Assembly (NCBI RefSeq): GCF_002013895.1
Contig: NZ_MAFQ01000008.1
Coordinates: 244,049-308,048, forward strand
Reading direction: 5' to 3'
Length of the DNA stretch: 64,000 bases
From: Mycobacteroides franklinii
Lineage (GTDB): Bacteria; Actinomycetota; Actinomycetes; Mycobacteriales; Mycobacteriaceae
A model generated the notes under the pieces. The model made no database searches. It saw nothing but the letters and a program-made list of their open reading frames with translations, and had not been told where the DNA came from. The translations under genes were made by a program, and so were the position numbers. Of the stretch, positions 10,164-18,769 are shown in pieces; within the stretch, counting starts at the first letter, position 1; every line of letters begins with the position of its first letter.

Positions 10164-10637
10164 ATGTTCACCAAACTCGCTGTCGGCGTCGCCGTCGCGG
10201 TGTCCGTCGTCGTAACCGCACCGACCGCAACAGCTGATGAGGACAGTTGTCGGCAGTACTATGCGATTCTCCCGCAGCTCACGCAGGCTTCCGCCACATT
10301 CCATGAGGAGCGCCAGGGCGTTGGCGACCGTGAGCTCATTGGCAAACTACTCGACGGCGGGTTATCACCTCGCCTGGTGAAGGATTGGGCGGACATGCTG
10401 AACCAGCACGCCATCATTTTCACGATGGCGCAGGGCCGGGTATCCGACATCGACGTGATCACTGCCATGTTTGATCAGCGCAATGCGTTGAACGAGATGA
10501 CCGTCAGCTTGGACTCTCGCGGTCAAACAGACCTGGCCGCTCCCGCCCCACCAGAAGTTCGCTCTCGGCTGGAGAAGAGCTTTTCCCACGGAGCCTCCGC
10601 CAACTCCCGCCTGCAACAGCTATGCCCCGCAGGATGA
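10164..10637 (+). CDS. Small secreted protein, 157 aa, function unknown
   Basis: The start ATG 10164 is set by a purine-rich Shine-Dalgarno (AAAGGGGGGG) just upstream and by a good signal peptide (MFTKLAVGVAVAVSV...ATADE). The mature domain of about 130 residues is mainly alpha-helical, with two cysteines (near its start and near the C-terminus) that could form a disulfide. I do not recognise the family. A longer in-frame ORF from 10104 would hide the signal peptide and overlap the previous gene, so I reject it. Confidence 0.75.
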   Translation: MFTKLAVGVAVAVSVVVTAPTATADEDSCRQYYAILPQLTQASATFHEERQGVGDRELIGKLLDGGLSPRLVKDWADMLNQHAIIFTMAQGRVSDIDVITAMFDQRNALNEMTVSLDSRGQTDLAAPAPPEVRSRLEKSFSHGASANSRLQQLCPAG

Positions 10638-10690
10638 GCGGCGCTCGGCCGAAAAACGCCCCCTGATCTGCTCTAGCAGTCAGAGGGTAA

Positions 10691-10781
10691 TGGCGGTGGC
10701 GGAGGGATTTGAACCCTCGGACGGGGGTTACCCGTCACACGCTTTCGAGGCGTGCTCCTTAGGCCGCTCGGACACGCCACC
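10691..10781 (-). tRNA. tRNA-Ser(CGA)
   Basis: Read on the minus strand, the 5' end GGTGGCG (from 10781) pairs with the acceptor 3' strand CGCCACC. The anticodon arm is CACGC-CTCGAAA-GCGTG, giving anticodon CGA. A long class II variable arm (GACGGG...CCCGTC) follows and the T-arm has GGTTCAAATCC. The discriminator is G, followed by an encoded CCA (10691-10693). It is intact. Confidence 0.95.
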
Positions 10782-10784
10782 GCC

Positions 10785-11136
10785 GAGAAGACTACAGGCA
10801 GCAAGGCCCTATCCCCCAATCGGTTGGCCCAGCTATCCGGGACGACCCCCGCGCCACCACGGGTGAAGGTGCTATATCGCGCCACCGACCGGCAGTGTTA
10901 GCAACACACCGTCCATATGCGTGAGATTGCATGACTGACAGAGAACTCCCAGCGCCCTCTACGAATACAGCGGCGCTGCTCTCAGGAATGTGGCTTTCCA
11001 TCTTGCTTGTGCAGGTTCTCGTTGACATCGCAGCGGCCGCCCCGTCGGGGCGGGCGGATGCTGCGCGGCGGTCAAACGCCACGACGAGGTCGGTACGGCA
11101 GAGATCGACACAATCAAGATTGGAAGGCCCTGACCA
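10785..11136. other. Intergenic region upstream of the first His/Asp-rich secreted gene
   Basis: About 350 bases with no convincing gene. It holds a 17-bp palindrome at 11037-11053 (CCGCCCCG-T-CGGGGCGG). Around 10914-10975 a block with ATTGCATGACT and CTACGAATA recurs before the second paralogue near 11530-11585, so it is probably a shared promoter or control region. A GGAAGG ribosome binding site lies about ten bases before the ATG at 11137. Confidence 0.55.
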
Positions 11137-11433
11137 ATGAAAATCCTCGTAGGAATCGCGGCGTCCGCAGCCATCGCGGCCGGCGGACTCGGCCTGGCGG
11201 CCACAGCCAACGCGGCGCCCGCCATACCCGCACCCACTTACCACTGGTGCCCGGGCGAGTTCTGGAACCCCATCTGGGGATTCAACTGGGAATTCGGAGA
11301 GTGCCACGACGACTGGCACCGCGATCGCGATGGCGACCGGCATGACCGCGACTGGCGCGGCGACGACCGTGGCGACTGGCACGACCATGACCGCGGCGAC
11401 TGGCACGACCACGATCGTGACTGGAGGCCGTAG
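11137..11433 (+). CDS. Secreted His/Asp-rich small protein, copy 1
   Basis: 98 residues. A Sec signal peptide (MKILVGIAASAAIAAGGLGL...ANA) is followed by a conserved aromatic block (YHWCPGEFWNPIWGFNW) with one Cys there and another in GECHDDWH. The tail of about 45 residues consists almost only of His, Asp, Arg, Trp and Gly (HDRDWRGDDRGDWHDHD). Such tails often bind divalent metals or polyanions; here that is inference. It is a tandem paralogue of the gene at 11622, with the signal peptide and aromatic block nearly identical. Translation start is supported by GGAAGG upstream. Confidence 0.8.
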   Translation: MKILVGIAASAAIAAGGLGLAATANAAPAIPAPTYHWCPGEFWNPIWGFNWEFGECHDDWHRDRDGDRHDRDWRGDDRGDWHDHDRGDWHDHDRDWRP

Positions 11434-11447
11434 CCGCATCTAGCCCA

Positions 11448-11492
11448 CAAACAATCCCGCCCACCGGCACGCCCGGTGAGTGAGATTGTTTG
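11448..11492 (+). terminator. Hairpin terminator after copy 1
   Basis: Perfect nine-base arms CAAACAATC (11448-11456) and GATTGTTTG (11484-11492) enclose a smaller ACCGG/CCGGT stem. The second arm is T-rich and the position, 15 bases after the stop, fits a transcription terminator isolating the two paralogues. Confidence 0.6.
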
Positions 11493-11621
11493 CTGTTTGA
11501 CGCCTTTCCGTGATCAAGAGTGCTCGTCGTATGCATGAAATTGCATGACTAACAGCGTATTTACAGCATTCTGTACGAATAGAGGGTTCGTATTGCCAGT
11601 TAGCAATGTTTTGCTGTTCCC

Positions 11622-11918
11622 GTGAAAATCCTCGTTGGAATTGCCGCATCCGCTGCCATCGCCGCGAGTGGGCTCGGGTTGGCTGCCACCGCCAGCGCCG
11701 CACCTGCTCCGGCCCTACCTGCTCCCGCCTACCACTGGTGCCCGGGCGAGTTCTGGAACCCCATCTGGGGATTCAACTGGGAAGGGGGCGAATGCCATGA
11801 CGACTTCCACCGCGACCGTGACGGAGACGACCACGGGCGTGACTGGCACGCCGATGATCATCGTGACGACCGAGGACCCGATCGCGGGCCCGACCACGGT
11901 AACGACTGGCACCGGTAA
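11622..11918 (+). CDS. Secreted His/Asp-rich small protein, copy 2
   Basis: 98 residues, starting at GTG 11622, with the same plan as copy 1: signal peptide (MKILVGIAASAAIAASGLGL), the block YHWCPGEFWNPIWGFNW, then a His/Asp/Arg-rich tail (HADDHRDDRGPDRGPDHGND). The N-terminal half is almost identical to copy 1 while the tail has diverged, with more Pro-Asp and less Trp. No clear Shine-Dalgarno is seen, unlike copy 1. This is a recent tandem duplication, and the two tails may bind different metals or surfaces (inference). Confidence 0.8.
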   Translation: MKILVGIAASAAIAASGLGLAATASAAPAPALPAPAYHWCPGEFWNPIWGFNWEGGECHDDFHRDRDGDDHGRDWHADDHRDDRGPDRGPDHGNDWHR

Positions 11919-11934
11919 AGCCCCCTAAATACGG

Positions 11935-11977
11935 CCCGTCCGGCGCGAGACCCCGACCCCCGATCGCGCCGGGCGGG
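11935..11977. terminator. Bidirectional terminator between copy 2 and tadA
   Basis: Arms CCCGTCCGGCGCG (11935-11947) and CGCGCCGGGCGGG (11965-11977) pair over 13 bases with one G-T wobble. It lies between convergent genes, 16 bases after one stop and 4 bases before the other. Confidence 0.65.
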
Positions 11978-11981
11978 TCAC

Positions 11982-12440
11982 TTACCTTTTCGCGGCGAAG
12001 AACTCCTCCAGCAGCGCCGCGCATTCCTTCTCCAATACCCCGCCGCGCACTTCGGGACGATGCGATTGACGACGATCTCGCACCACGTCCCACAGCGATC
12101 CCACGGCTCCGGTCTTGGGTTCCCAGGCCCCGAACACGACCCGGCCCACCCTGGCAAGAACCAGGGCCCCGGCGCACATGGTGCAGGGCTCGACGGTCAC
12201 CGCCAGCGTCGCACCCTCCAGCCGCCAGCCGTCACCATGCTTGGCAGCGGCCTCCCGTAGCGCCAGAACCTCCGCGTGTGCGGTCGGATCGCCAAGGCGT
12301 TCACGCGCATTCGCAGCACGAGCAAGTTCTGTTCCGTCGGCGGCGTAGATCACCGCACCGATCGGCACATCCTCCGCACCGGCCTCACCCGCCGCGACCA
12401 GCGCGGCGCGAATCAGCGATTCATCGTCTGGGAATGTCAA
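11982..12440 (-). CDS. tadA: tRNA-specific adenosine deaminase (A34 to inosine)
   Basis: A 152-residue cytidine-deaminase-fold enzyme that converts adenosine-34 to inosine in tRNA-Arg(ACG). Zinc ligands and the catalytic Glu are in HAE (TAHAEVLAL) and PCTMC (VEPCTMCAGALVLARV). The C-terminal GSLWDVVRD region fits TadA rather than free-base deaminases. Its substrate tRNA-Arg(ACG) is encoded in this window at 31740-31812. It overlaps the upstream gene by four bases (ATGA), forming a two-gene operon as in M. tuberculosis Rv3752c-Rv3753c (from memory). Confidence 0.88.
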   Translation of the reverse strand: MTFPDDESLIRAALVAAGEAGAEDVPIGAVIYAADGTELARAANARERLGDPTAHAEVLALREAAAKHGDGWRLEGATLAVTVEPCTMCAGALVLARVGRVVFGAWEPKTGAVGSLWDVVRDRRQSHRPEVRGGVLEKECAALLEEFFAAKR

Positions 12441-12967
12441 CGATCCAGCTTGTCGAGCACCGCACCGAACTCATCGGCGAAGCCCATGCGGGCCGCGATC
12501 ATGCCGAGTTGTTCGTCGGGGTAGAGATCGCTCTCGCTGAGGATCACGCTGAGCACCGGCTCGGGCAGCCCGATATCGGAAAGCAAGCCCAGATCGCCTT
12601 CCTCCCAGGGATCGACCTCGTCGAGCTCATCAGGATCGAGCTCCGGGACCGGCACATTCAGTCTGTCGAGCACCTCGACAGCGATGTCGTAATCGATGGC
12701 CGCCGTGGCGTCGGAGATCAGCAGATGCGTTCCCGAGGGGGCCGGCCGAATGATGATGAAGAATTCCTCGTCAACATCCAGCAAACCGAAGACCGCACCG
12801 GCGCTACGTAATTCACGCAGCTCGGTCTCGGCAGCCGCCAAATCGGTGAGCGCTCCGGCCTTCAGCGATGTCACCCGCCAGCGGCCTTCCTCGCGCACGA
12901 CGGCTACGCCGAAGCCCTCCAGGCTCTCGGCACTGGGCCCTACGGCCTTTGCGCGCTGTGCGTCCAT
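12437..12967 (-). CDS. tRNA adenosine deaminase-associated protein
   Basis: An acidic protein of 176 residues, conserved next to tadA in actinobacteria and usually annotated as a TadA-associated protein of unknown function. The start ATG 12967 (MDAQRAKAV) is preferred to a longer version from 13012. The central part, with EEFFIIIRP and ISDATAAIDYDIAVEVL, suggests a compact alpha/beta fold. The stretch ELDPDELDEVDPWEEGDL is strongly acidic. It overlaps tadA by ATGA, so the two are probably made together. Confidence 0.8.
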   Translation of the reverse strand: MDAQRAKAVGPSAESLEGFGVAVVREEGRWRVTSLKAGALTDLAAAETELRELRSAGAVFGLLDVDEEFFIIIRPAPSGTHLLISDATAAIDYDIAVEVLDRLNVPVPELDPDELDEVDPWEEGDLGLLSDIGLPEPVLSVILSESDLYPDEQLGMIAARMGFADEFGAVLDKLDR

Positions 12968-13038
12968 GGGCAATACGGTAGTGCCACACACCGTGTTGTG
13001 ACCACAATCCATTTGGTCACGTATGCAAACCTGATGGA

Positions 13039-13998
13039 GTGAACGCCGCCGAACACGACCACCAACGCCCCCCGATCTGCGTACTTGGCCTCGGACTCAT
13101 CGGTGGCTCCCTCGTGCGCGCGGCCACCGCCGCAGGGCGGCACGTCTGGGGATACAACCGCTCCGCCGAGGGCACTGACGCCGCACGTGCCGCCGGCTAC
13201 GACGCCACCGCCGACCTGGACCTGGCGCTGCGGCGAGCCCGCAATGCCCAGGCTCTCATCGTGCTCGCGGTGCCGGTGCCGGCCCTGTCACCACTGCTCA
13301 CCCGCATCGCGGAACTGGCTCCGGAGTGTCCAATCACCGACGTCACCAGCGTGAAATCCGCTGTACTGCAAGAAGTATCGGCACACGGATTGACGGCGCG
13401 ATTCGTCGGGGGCCACCCCATGGCGGGAACGACCGAATCCGGCTGGAACGCCGGGAACGCAAAGCTTTTCCACGACGCGACCTGGGTGGTCAGCGTCGAC
13501 GACGGTGTCGATCCGCACGTGTTCGCGCAGGTGACCCAGCTGGCGCTGGACTGCGGATCCGTCGTGGTTCCGGCGCGCTCCGACGAGCACGATTCGGCCG
13601 CGGCAGCTATCTCGCACCTGCCGCACCTACTCGCCGAGGCGCTCGCCGTCACCGCCGACGGGATCCCCCTGGCCTACTCGCTGGCCGCCGGATCATTCCG
13701 GGACGGCACCAGGGTTGCCGCCACAGATCCATCGTTGGTGCGCGCCATGTGCGAATCGAACCCACATGGCGTGCTGCCGGCCCTGGAAGAGGCCATGGCG
13801 CTGCTGGCGGCGACCTGGAACACCTTGAATGCCGAAGACTCGGTAGAGCTGCTGGTGGAGGCCGGGTACGCCGCGCGGCAGCGATACGAGGCACACAAGC
13901 GGTTCGATATCACCGGCATCAGCCGACAGGACGCCGACTGGCGTGAACAGCTGACCGAAGCGGGTCGTGCCGGAGGCGTGCTGCGGAACGTGCCCTAG
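13039..13998 (+). CDS. tyrA: Prephenate dehydrogenase
   Basis: A 319-residue NAD(P)-dependent prephenate dehydrogenase, making 4-hydroxyphenylpyruvate for tyrosine. The Rossmann glycine motif GLGLIGGS is at about residues 16-23. The conserved [13 protein letters not shown] active-site segment, the [18 protein letters not shown] helix and SFRDGTRVA follow. No ACT or chorismate mutase domain is fused. The start is GTG 13039 with GATGGA just before it. It is divergent from the tadA operon; the stop overlaps the convergent glycolipid-binding-like gene by four bases. The HisC2/Pat gene at 32086 could act on the product. Confidence 0.9.
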   Translation: MNAAEHDHQRPPICVLGLGLIGGSLVRAATAAGRHVWGYNRSAEGTDAARAAGYDATADLDLALRRARNAQALIVLAVPVPALSPLLTRIAELAPECPITDVTSVKSAVLQEVSAHGLTARFVGGHPMAGTTESGWNAGNAKLFHDATWVVSVDDGVDPHVFAQVTQLALDCGSVVVPARSDEHDSAAAAISHLPHLLAEALAVTADGIPLAYSLAAGSFRDGTRVAATDPSLVRAMCESNPHGVLPALEEAMALLAATWNTLNAEDSVELLVEAGYAARQRYEAHKRFDITGISRQDADWREQLTEAGRAGGVLRNVP

Positions 13999-14573
13999 AT
14001 GCGGATGGCGAGTCCGGGGTACTCCAGCAGAAATCCCTCGTCATCCACGGTGACGGTGGTGTCGGCGACCGGTGAGACCACCTTGATGCCCTTGCCGTCG
14101 TTGCGGTAGCTGATGGTGGCGGGACTGACCGCCAGATCCGGCAGGGTCACGTACACAACCGGCAGTACAGCACTGCCTTCCTGCTGGTAGAGGCCCGTCC
14201 GGCGAATCGGCAGTGCGTTGAAGAAGGGGCTGAACACCACATCGACGTCCAGCGCGCCGTCAAACGTGGCGCGCGTCGCACCCTCATGGTTCTGCACCGT
14301 CCACATGCCCTCTTCGTCCCGGGCGATCGACAGCTGGCGTTCCCGCTCGGCGACCGTGGTGGACAAGGACAGCCGATTGGTGGAGCCGGTCTCGTCGGTG
14401 ACCAGGTCGTATGAAGCACTGAACGCCGGGTGGGCGTCGGACGCACCGGCCACGAAACGGCCGTGCGCACGGATACGCCGACCAGATAGTTGGACCCTGG
14501 TGGATTCCATGCGCGATGCGTCGTGAGCCCGCCAGGTCAGCACGGCAGGCCCAGTCGCCTCGGGGGTATTCAC
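13995..14573 (-). CDS. Putative glycolipid-binding family protein
   Basis: 192 residues matching the layout of the Glycolipid_bind (DUF1089) family: [15 protein letters not shown] at the start, then a beta-rich core with [33 protein letters not shown] near two thirds, and YVTLPDLAV toward the end. The family was named from one glycolipid-binding member; its role here is unknown. It has no signal peptide. It is the last gene of the pro operon, overlapping proZ by four bases, and corresponds by position to M. tuberculosis Rv3755c. Confidence 0.75.
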   Translation of the reverse strand: MNTPEATGPAVLTWRAHDASRMESTRVQLSGRRIRAHGRFVAGASDAHPAFSASYDLVTDETGSTNRLSLSTTVAERERQLSIARDEEGMWTVQNHEGATRATFDGALDVDVVFSPFFNALPIRRTGLYQQEGSAVLPVVYVTLPDLAVSPATISYRNDGKGIKVVSPVADTTVTVDDEGFLLEYPGLAIRI

Positions 14574-15331
14574 CCGTCTACCGTAGGCGACCGCGCAAAT
14601 TGGGTTCCTCTTGAGCCCCTACCACCCGAACTGACCCGGCCGGCGCCGGCGGTAAGGGCGGCAACGGTCCGCAGCCGTCCGGTCCCCGGCGCCGAGAGCC
14701 ACACCGCGAAAGCAAGGAACGCATCGAGCAGCAGGGCCAACGCGGTGACCATGATGGCACCGACCAGGGCCAGGTGGAATTGCCGAACCTTGATGCCGTC
14801 GATGAGATACCGGCCGAGCCCGCCAAGGCTGGCGTAGGCAGCGACAGTGGCGGTCGCGACGATCTGCAATGTCGCCGTCCGCAGCCCGGACAGCATGAGC
14901 GGCAGCGCATTGGGCACCTCGACGCCGAACAGCACTTGGCGTTCGGTCATGCCCATGGCCCGGGCCGCCTCCACCACCGTGCGGTCCACGTTCGCGACAC
15001 CCGAATAGGTTCCCGCCAGCAGCGGCGGCACACCCAACAGCAGCAACGCCACCGTCGGCGGCAGCAGGCCCAGACCCCACAGCAGCACACCCAACAGCAG
15101 CACACCCAGTGTCGGTAACGCCCGAAGCGCGTTCACCGCGCTCACCACCAGGAAGGTGCCACGACCGGTGTGTCCGATGAACAGACCCATCGGCACGGCG
15201 ATCACCACCGCCGCCAGCACCGCGATCACGGTGTACTCCAGGTGTTCGCCGATCCTTATTCCCAGGCCGCTGCTGCCGGTCCAATGGGACGCGGTGAATA
15301 TGTAGCCGAGCGCGTCGGAGAGAAAATTCAC
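14570..15331 (-). CDS. proZ: Osmoprotectant ABC transporter permease ProZ
   Basis: A membrane permease of about 253 residues with five to six transmembrane segments and the permease loop EAARAMGMTERQVLFGVEVP that contacts the ATPase. The start is GTG 15331, which overlaps the proW stop (GTGA); a longer ORF to 15949 only shadows proW. The last roughly 30 residues (AALTAGAGRVSSGGRGSRG...) are a Gly/Ser/Arg-rich extension beyond the usual end. With ProW it forms the heteromeric channel for glycine betaine, choline or related osmolytes. Confidence 0.85.
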   Translation of the reverse strand: MNFLSDALGYIFTASHWTGSSGLGIRIGEHLEYTVIAVLAAVVIAVPMGLFIGHTGRGTFLVVSAVNALRALPTLGVLLLGVLLWGLGLLPPTVALLLLGVPPLLAGTYSGVANVDRTVVEAARAMGMTERQVLFGVEVPNALPLMLSGLRTATLQIVATATVAAYASLGGLGRYLIDGIKVRQFHLALVGAIMVTALALLLDAFLAFAVWLSAPGTGRLRTVAALTAGAGRVSSGGRGSRGTQFARSPTVDG

Positions 15332-15981
15332 GCGGCACCAACGGCCTTCGTCGCCCTGGTCCATGGTGTGGCAGCGCGCCCGAGGATCACCAGCAGCGAA
15401 TCCACGATGACGGCCAGCAGAAAGATCGCGACGATCCCCGCGACGATTTGGCTGCTCTTGTTGGCCTGGTACCCCTCGGTGAACCAGGTGCCCAGCCCGC
15501 CGATGCCAATCACCGAACCCACCGAGACCATCGAGATATTCGTGACGGCAACCACTCTCAAGCCCGCAACCAATACCGGTATGGACAGCGGTAACTCGAC
15601 CCTGACGAGGCGGGCCAAGGGACGGTATCCCACCGCGGTGGCCGCGTCGCGCACGTTCGGCGCGATCGCGTCGAGCGCCTCCGGTACCGCACGAATGAGC
15701 AGCGCAGTCGTGTAGAGAGTCAGCGCCACCATCACGTTGGCCTCGTCGAGTATCCGGGTCGGGATGATCAGCGGCAACGCGACGAACAGCGCCAGTGAGG
15801 GGACGGTGAATACGATGCTGGCGATCACCGTCGTCACCCGCCGCACCATCCGGTGCCGGTGAATCAGTGCGCCACAGGGGATCGCGATGGCCAGGCCGAT
15901 GAGAATCGGTACCAGCGACAGCCGCAAGTGAATCATCGACAGCTGCCACGCGTCGCCGAGATGGGTGAAGAGATAGCGCAT
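15328..15981 (-). CDS. proW: Osmoprotectant ABC transporter permease ProW
   Basis: A permease of about 217 residues. The start ATG 15981 is chosen because it follows the proV TGA by one base (TGATATG); an upstream ORF to 16161 overlaps proV fully. The sequence shows the OpuAB/ProW features PSLALFVALPLIIP, the coupling loop DAATAVGYRPLARLVRVELPLS and SVGSVIGIGGLGTWFTEG. It partners ProZ, ProV and the binding protein ProX, all in one tightly packed operon. Confidence 0.87.
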   Translation of the reverse strand: MRYLFTHLGDAWQLSMIHLRLSLVPILIGLAIAIPCGALIHRHRMVRRVTTVIASIVFTVPSLALFVALPLIIPTRILDEANVMVALTLYTTALLIRAVPEALDAIAPNVRDAATAVGYRPLARLVRVELPLSIPVLVAGLRVVAVTNISMVSVGSVIGIGGLGTWFTEGYQANKSSQIVAGIVAIFLLAVIVDSLLVILGRAATPWTRATKAVGAA

Positions 15982-15982
15982 A

Positions 15983-17089
15983 TCACCGCTGACCGTTACG
16001 GCGTTGACGGTCCAGCGCCACCAACACATCGTCACCCCGGACACCGCCACGTACCCGCCCATCAGCGCCGATCGCCACACCCAGCCCACACGGCGAAGAC
16101 AACGCAGCATCGAGCGCCTGCCGCAGCGTCCCGTCCGGACCGAATAGCGACCCGCCCGCAATTACGCTGTCGTACAAAGACTTCCCCGATCGGTATACAT
16201 CCACCCCGGCGTCGTCCATCCACCCGAACGGAGTGCCGTCGGGATTGCAGACAAGCACCCAGTCGCCCGGCGCAACGATCAGGTCACCGATCTGCGACTC
16301 CAGAACCTGCCTGACCCCGTACAACGGCACCTCACCCGCGTCGCGGAACTGCAGACCGCGATAGCCGCGATCGCGCCCGATGAATCCGGCCACGAAATCA
16401 CTTGCCGGGTTGGATAACACACGCTCGGGTTCGTCGTACTGCTGCAGCACACCGCCGGGCCCGAAGACCGCCACCTTGTCCCCAAGTTTGATTGCCTCGT
16501 CGATATCGTGTGTGACGAAGACGATGGTCTTGTTGAGCTCGGCCTGCAGTCGCTGCATCTCGGCCTGCAGGTCATCGCGTACGTTCGGGTCAACGGCGCT
16601 GAAGGGTTCGTCCATCAACAGGATCGGTGGGTCCGCCGCCAACGCACGTGCCACACCGACGCGCTGCTGTTGCCCACCGGACAGCTGCGCCGGATACCTG
16701 GTGGCCAACTGAGGATCGAGGCCCACGCGTTCCAGCACTTCGAGTGCGGACTTGCGCGCGGTGCGCCGGGATTCACCACGCAACACCGGAACCGTCGCCA
16801 CGTTGTCGATGACACGCTGATGCGGCATGAGACCCGCGTTCTGGATGACGTATCCGATGCCCAACCGCAATTTGACGGGATCCACCGTCCTGACGTCGGC
16901 GCCGTCGACCGTCAGGACACCCGAAGTGGGGTCGGTCATCCTGTTGATCATCCGCATCGAGGTGGTCTTCCCGCACCCCGAAGGCCCCACGAATACCGTG
17001 AACGATCCCTTGTCCACGTGCATGCTGAGATCGTCGACCGCCGTGGTCCCATCGGGATACTTCTTGGTGACATTCTCAAAAGTGATCAC
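15983..17089 (-). CDS. proV: Osmoprotectant ABC transporter ATPase ProV
   Basis: 368 residues. The ATPase domain has Walker A GPSGCGKTT, Q-loop YVIQNAGLMPHQ, signature LSGGQQQRVGVARALA, Walker B ILLMDEPFSAVD and H-loop VTHDIDEA. A C-terminal extension of about 120 residues (from IGRDRGYRGLQF) occupies the place of the CBS regulatory domain of OpuA/ProV, which senses ionic strength, but it looks divergent. It powers uptake through ProW/ProZ and lies four bases downstream of proX. Confidence 0.9.
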   Translation of the reverse strand: MITFENVTKKYPDGTTAVDDLSMHVDKGSFTVFVGPSGCGKTTSMRMINRMTDPTSGVLTVDGADVRTVDPVKLRLGIGYVIQNAGLMPHQRVIDNVATVPVLRGESRRTARKSALEVLERVGLDPQLATRYPAQLSGGQQQRVGVARALAADPPILLMDEPFSAVDPNVRDDLQAEMQRLQAELNKTIVFVTHDIDEAIKLGDKVAVFGPGGVLQQYDEPERVLSNPASDFVAGFIGRDRGYRGLQFRDAGEVPLYGVRQVLESQIGDLIVAPGDWVLVCNPDGTPFGWMDDAGVDVYRSGKSLYDSVIAGGSLFGPDGTLRQALDAALSSPCGLGVAIGADGRVRGGVRGDDVLVALDRQRRNGQR

Positions 17090-17093
17090 GCGA

Positions 17094-18026
17094 TCAATTG
17101 CCCATCGGTTTGTCGAAGCCCTTGTCCGTCAACCATTTTTGCGCAGCTTGCTTGGGGTCGACGCCGTTGTTGCCGGACACGGCGGCGTTGAGCGTGGTGA
17201 GGTCCTCGGTGGTCAGTCGCGCCGACAACGCGTCGAGCACCTTCTTCAACTTGTCGGACTTCTTCTGCGCGTTGACCAATGGCACCACATTGCCGGCCGG
17301 GAAGGTGAACTTGGGATCGTCCAAGACCACCAGATCATGCTCGGCAATAGCCGGCGACGTACTGAAAATATTGGCCGCGGTGATGGTCCCGTCCAACAAC
17401 GCCTTGACCGTCGCCGGGCCACCGCCATCGCTGATCGCGACGAAGCGTGATTCCGGGATGTCCAACCCGTAATTGGCCTTGAGTCCGGCCAGTCCGACGC
17501 TGCGGTGCAAGAACTCCGAGGGTGCACCCACCGTCACCTCCCCCGAATGCCCGGCAAGGTCGGCGATGGAGTGCAGATTCCACTTGTTCGCGGTCGCTCT
17601 GGTGACGCACAACGTGTCGGCATCCGATGCCGGCGACGGAGTCAGGATGTCCAGGTCGCCGTCCAGCTTGCGCACGAGCGCAAGCTCAACGTCATCGGGT
17701 TTGGTAGCGGTGGCCGCCGGGTCGAAGTAGCGCAGCAGATTTCCGGTGTAATCGGCGATGAGGTCTATCGAATGGTCTTTGACCGCCGGAACGTACGTTT
17801 CGCGGCTACCGATGCCCAACTGCCTGGTGATCTGAAAGCCGTTGGTCTGCAATATCTGCGCGTACAGCTCGGCCACGGTCTTCGACTCCGGGAAATCCGC
17901 CGAACCGACGATCAACGTGTTGAGATCACCCGAAAGCGGGCCTCCACCCAGGGGATTGGCGCTGCCACAGCCGCCGACGACAACCACCGCCATGACGGCA
18001 GCGAACAATTGTGCGGCCCTGCGCAT
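17094..18026 (-). CDS. proX: Osmoprotectant-binding lipoprotein ProX
   Basis: 310 residues with a signal peptide and lipobox VVGGC (Cys20). It has the OpuAC/ProX-type solute-binding fold: VGSADFPESKTVAELYAQIL, then TYVPAVKDHSIDLIADYTGNLL and a C-terminal DLTTLNAAVSGN...WLTDKGF. It delivers betaine-type osmolytes to the ProVWZ channel. It is the first gene of the operon proX-proV-proW-proZ-DUF1089. The upstream region to the TetR gene is only about 60 bp, so the operon promoter is likely at 18027-18089. Confidence 0.88.
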   Translation of the reverse strand: MRRAAQLFAAVMAVVVVGGCGSANPLGGGPLSGDLNTLIVGSADFPESKTVAELYAQILQTNGFQITRQLGIGSRETYVPAVKDHSIDLIADYTGNLLRYFDPAATATKPDDVELALVRKLDGDLDILTPSPASDADTLCVTRATANKWNLHSIADLAGHSGEVTVGAPSEFLHRSVGLAGLKANYGLDIPESRFVAISDGGGPATVKALLDGTITAANIFSTSPAIAEHDLVVLDDPKFTFPAGNVVPLVNAQKKSDKLKKVLDALSARLTTEDLTTLNAAVSGNNGVDPKQAAQKWLTDKGFDKPMGN

Positions 18027-18089
18027 CCTTCGACACTAACCGGGCAACCGGCGCCTCGCCCGGCTTTACCGTCAGGAAGATTCCGGTGG

Positions 18090-18710
18090 CTAACCAGAAG
18101 AGTCGGCGGATCCGGCGCTCTCGCCGGGCCCTGCCAGCAGTTCTGGCAAATATTTGATCACTGCGTCCGCCTGCTCGTCGGGAAGCAACTGACGCGCGAG
18201 CATGTTCGCTCCGATGATCATGAACATGGTGGCGTTGGCTCGATCCTGCGCCTCCCGCTCATCGATCTCCGGGCATTGCGCACGCATCACCTTCGACAGC
18301 AGTTCCGCACCCGTCGCACCGAAGCTTCCCCACAGAGCCTGCCCTAGTTCAGGATCGGTGCGCATCTGACCGAGCAGCGCAGGAGCTGCCGCGATGACAT
18401 CGGGCCGCTCGAACAGTTCCGCTGTGTACGTGCAGGATTGACGAACCCAATCGCCGACTCCCGCCGCAGCGCTCATCTCCCGGGTGGGGGCAGTCCACCC
18501 GAACACCGCCTCGAACACCAGGTGGGCACGGGAGGGCCACCGGCGATACAGCGCGGGCTTACCAACGCCGGCACGTTCGGCGATCGCAACCATGGTGGTC
18601 GCCTCCCATCCCTGCTCCACCAAAAGCTCGCGCGCGGCAGCAAGCGCCTTGACGTCGATATCGGAGCTGCGGCGCCGGCCCCTACCCAGAGGTAACTCGT
18701 CGGTACTCAT
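18090..18710 (-). CDS. TetR-family repressor
   Basis: 206 residues from ATG 18710 (MSTDELPLGRGRR). The helix-turn-helix is at about residues 35-60 (TTMVAIAERAGVGKPALYRRWPSR), followed by an all-helical ligand domain with the TetR_C-like ending MFMIIGANMLARQLLPDEQADAVIKYL. It is divergent from the SDR gene at 18770 and an operator-like palindrome lies between them, so it probably represses itself and the SDR/reductase pair. The inducer is unknown. Confidence 0.85.
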   Translation of the reverse strand: MSTDELPLGRGRRRSSDIDVKALAAARELLVEQGWEATTMVAIAERAGVGKPALYRRWPSRAHLVFEAVFGWTAPTREMSAAAGVGDWVRQSCTYTAELFERPDVIAAAPALLGQMRTDPELGQALWGSFGATGAELLSKVMRAQCPEIDEREAQDRANATMFMIIGANMLARQLLPDEQADAVIKYLPELLAGPGESAGSADSSG

Positions 18711-18720
18711 TGCAAATATC

Positions 18721-18735
18721 GTAACACTGTGTAAC
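18721..18735. promoter_or_regulatory. Candidate TetR operator
   Basis: GTAACACTGTGTAAC is palindromic about the central T with one mismatched pair. It lies ten bases upstream of the TetR start and 35 before the SDR start, the usual spot for a divergent TetR operator. Confidence 0.6.
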
Positions 18736-18769
18736 GTTGAGGCGTGGGTCACAGACAGAAGGGCGGCCA

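Noticed and set aside
14619..15949. Long extension upstream of proZ
   Set aside because: It covers proW in the wrong frame; the GTG at 15331 overlapping the proW stop is the natural start.
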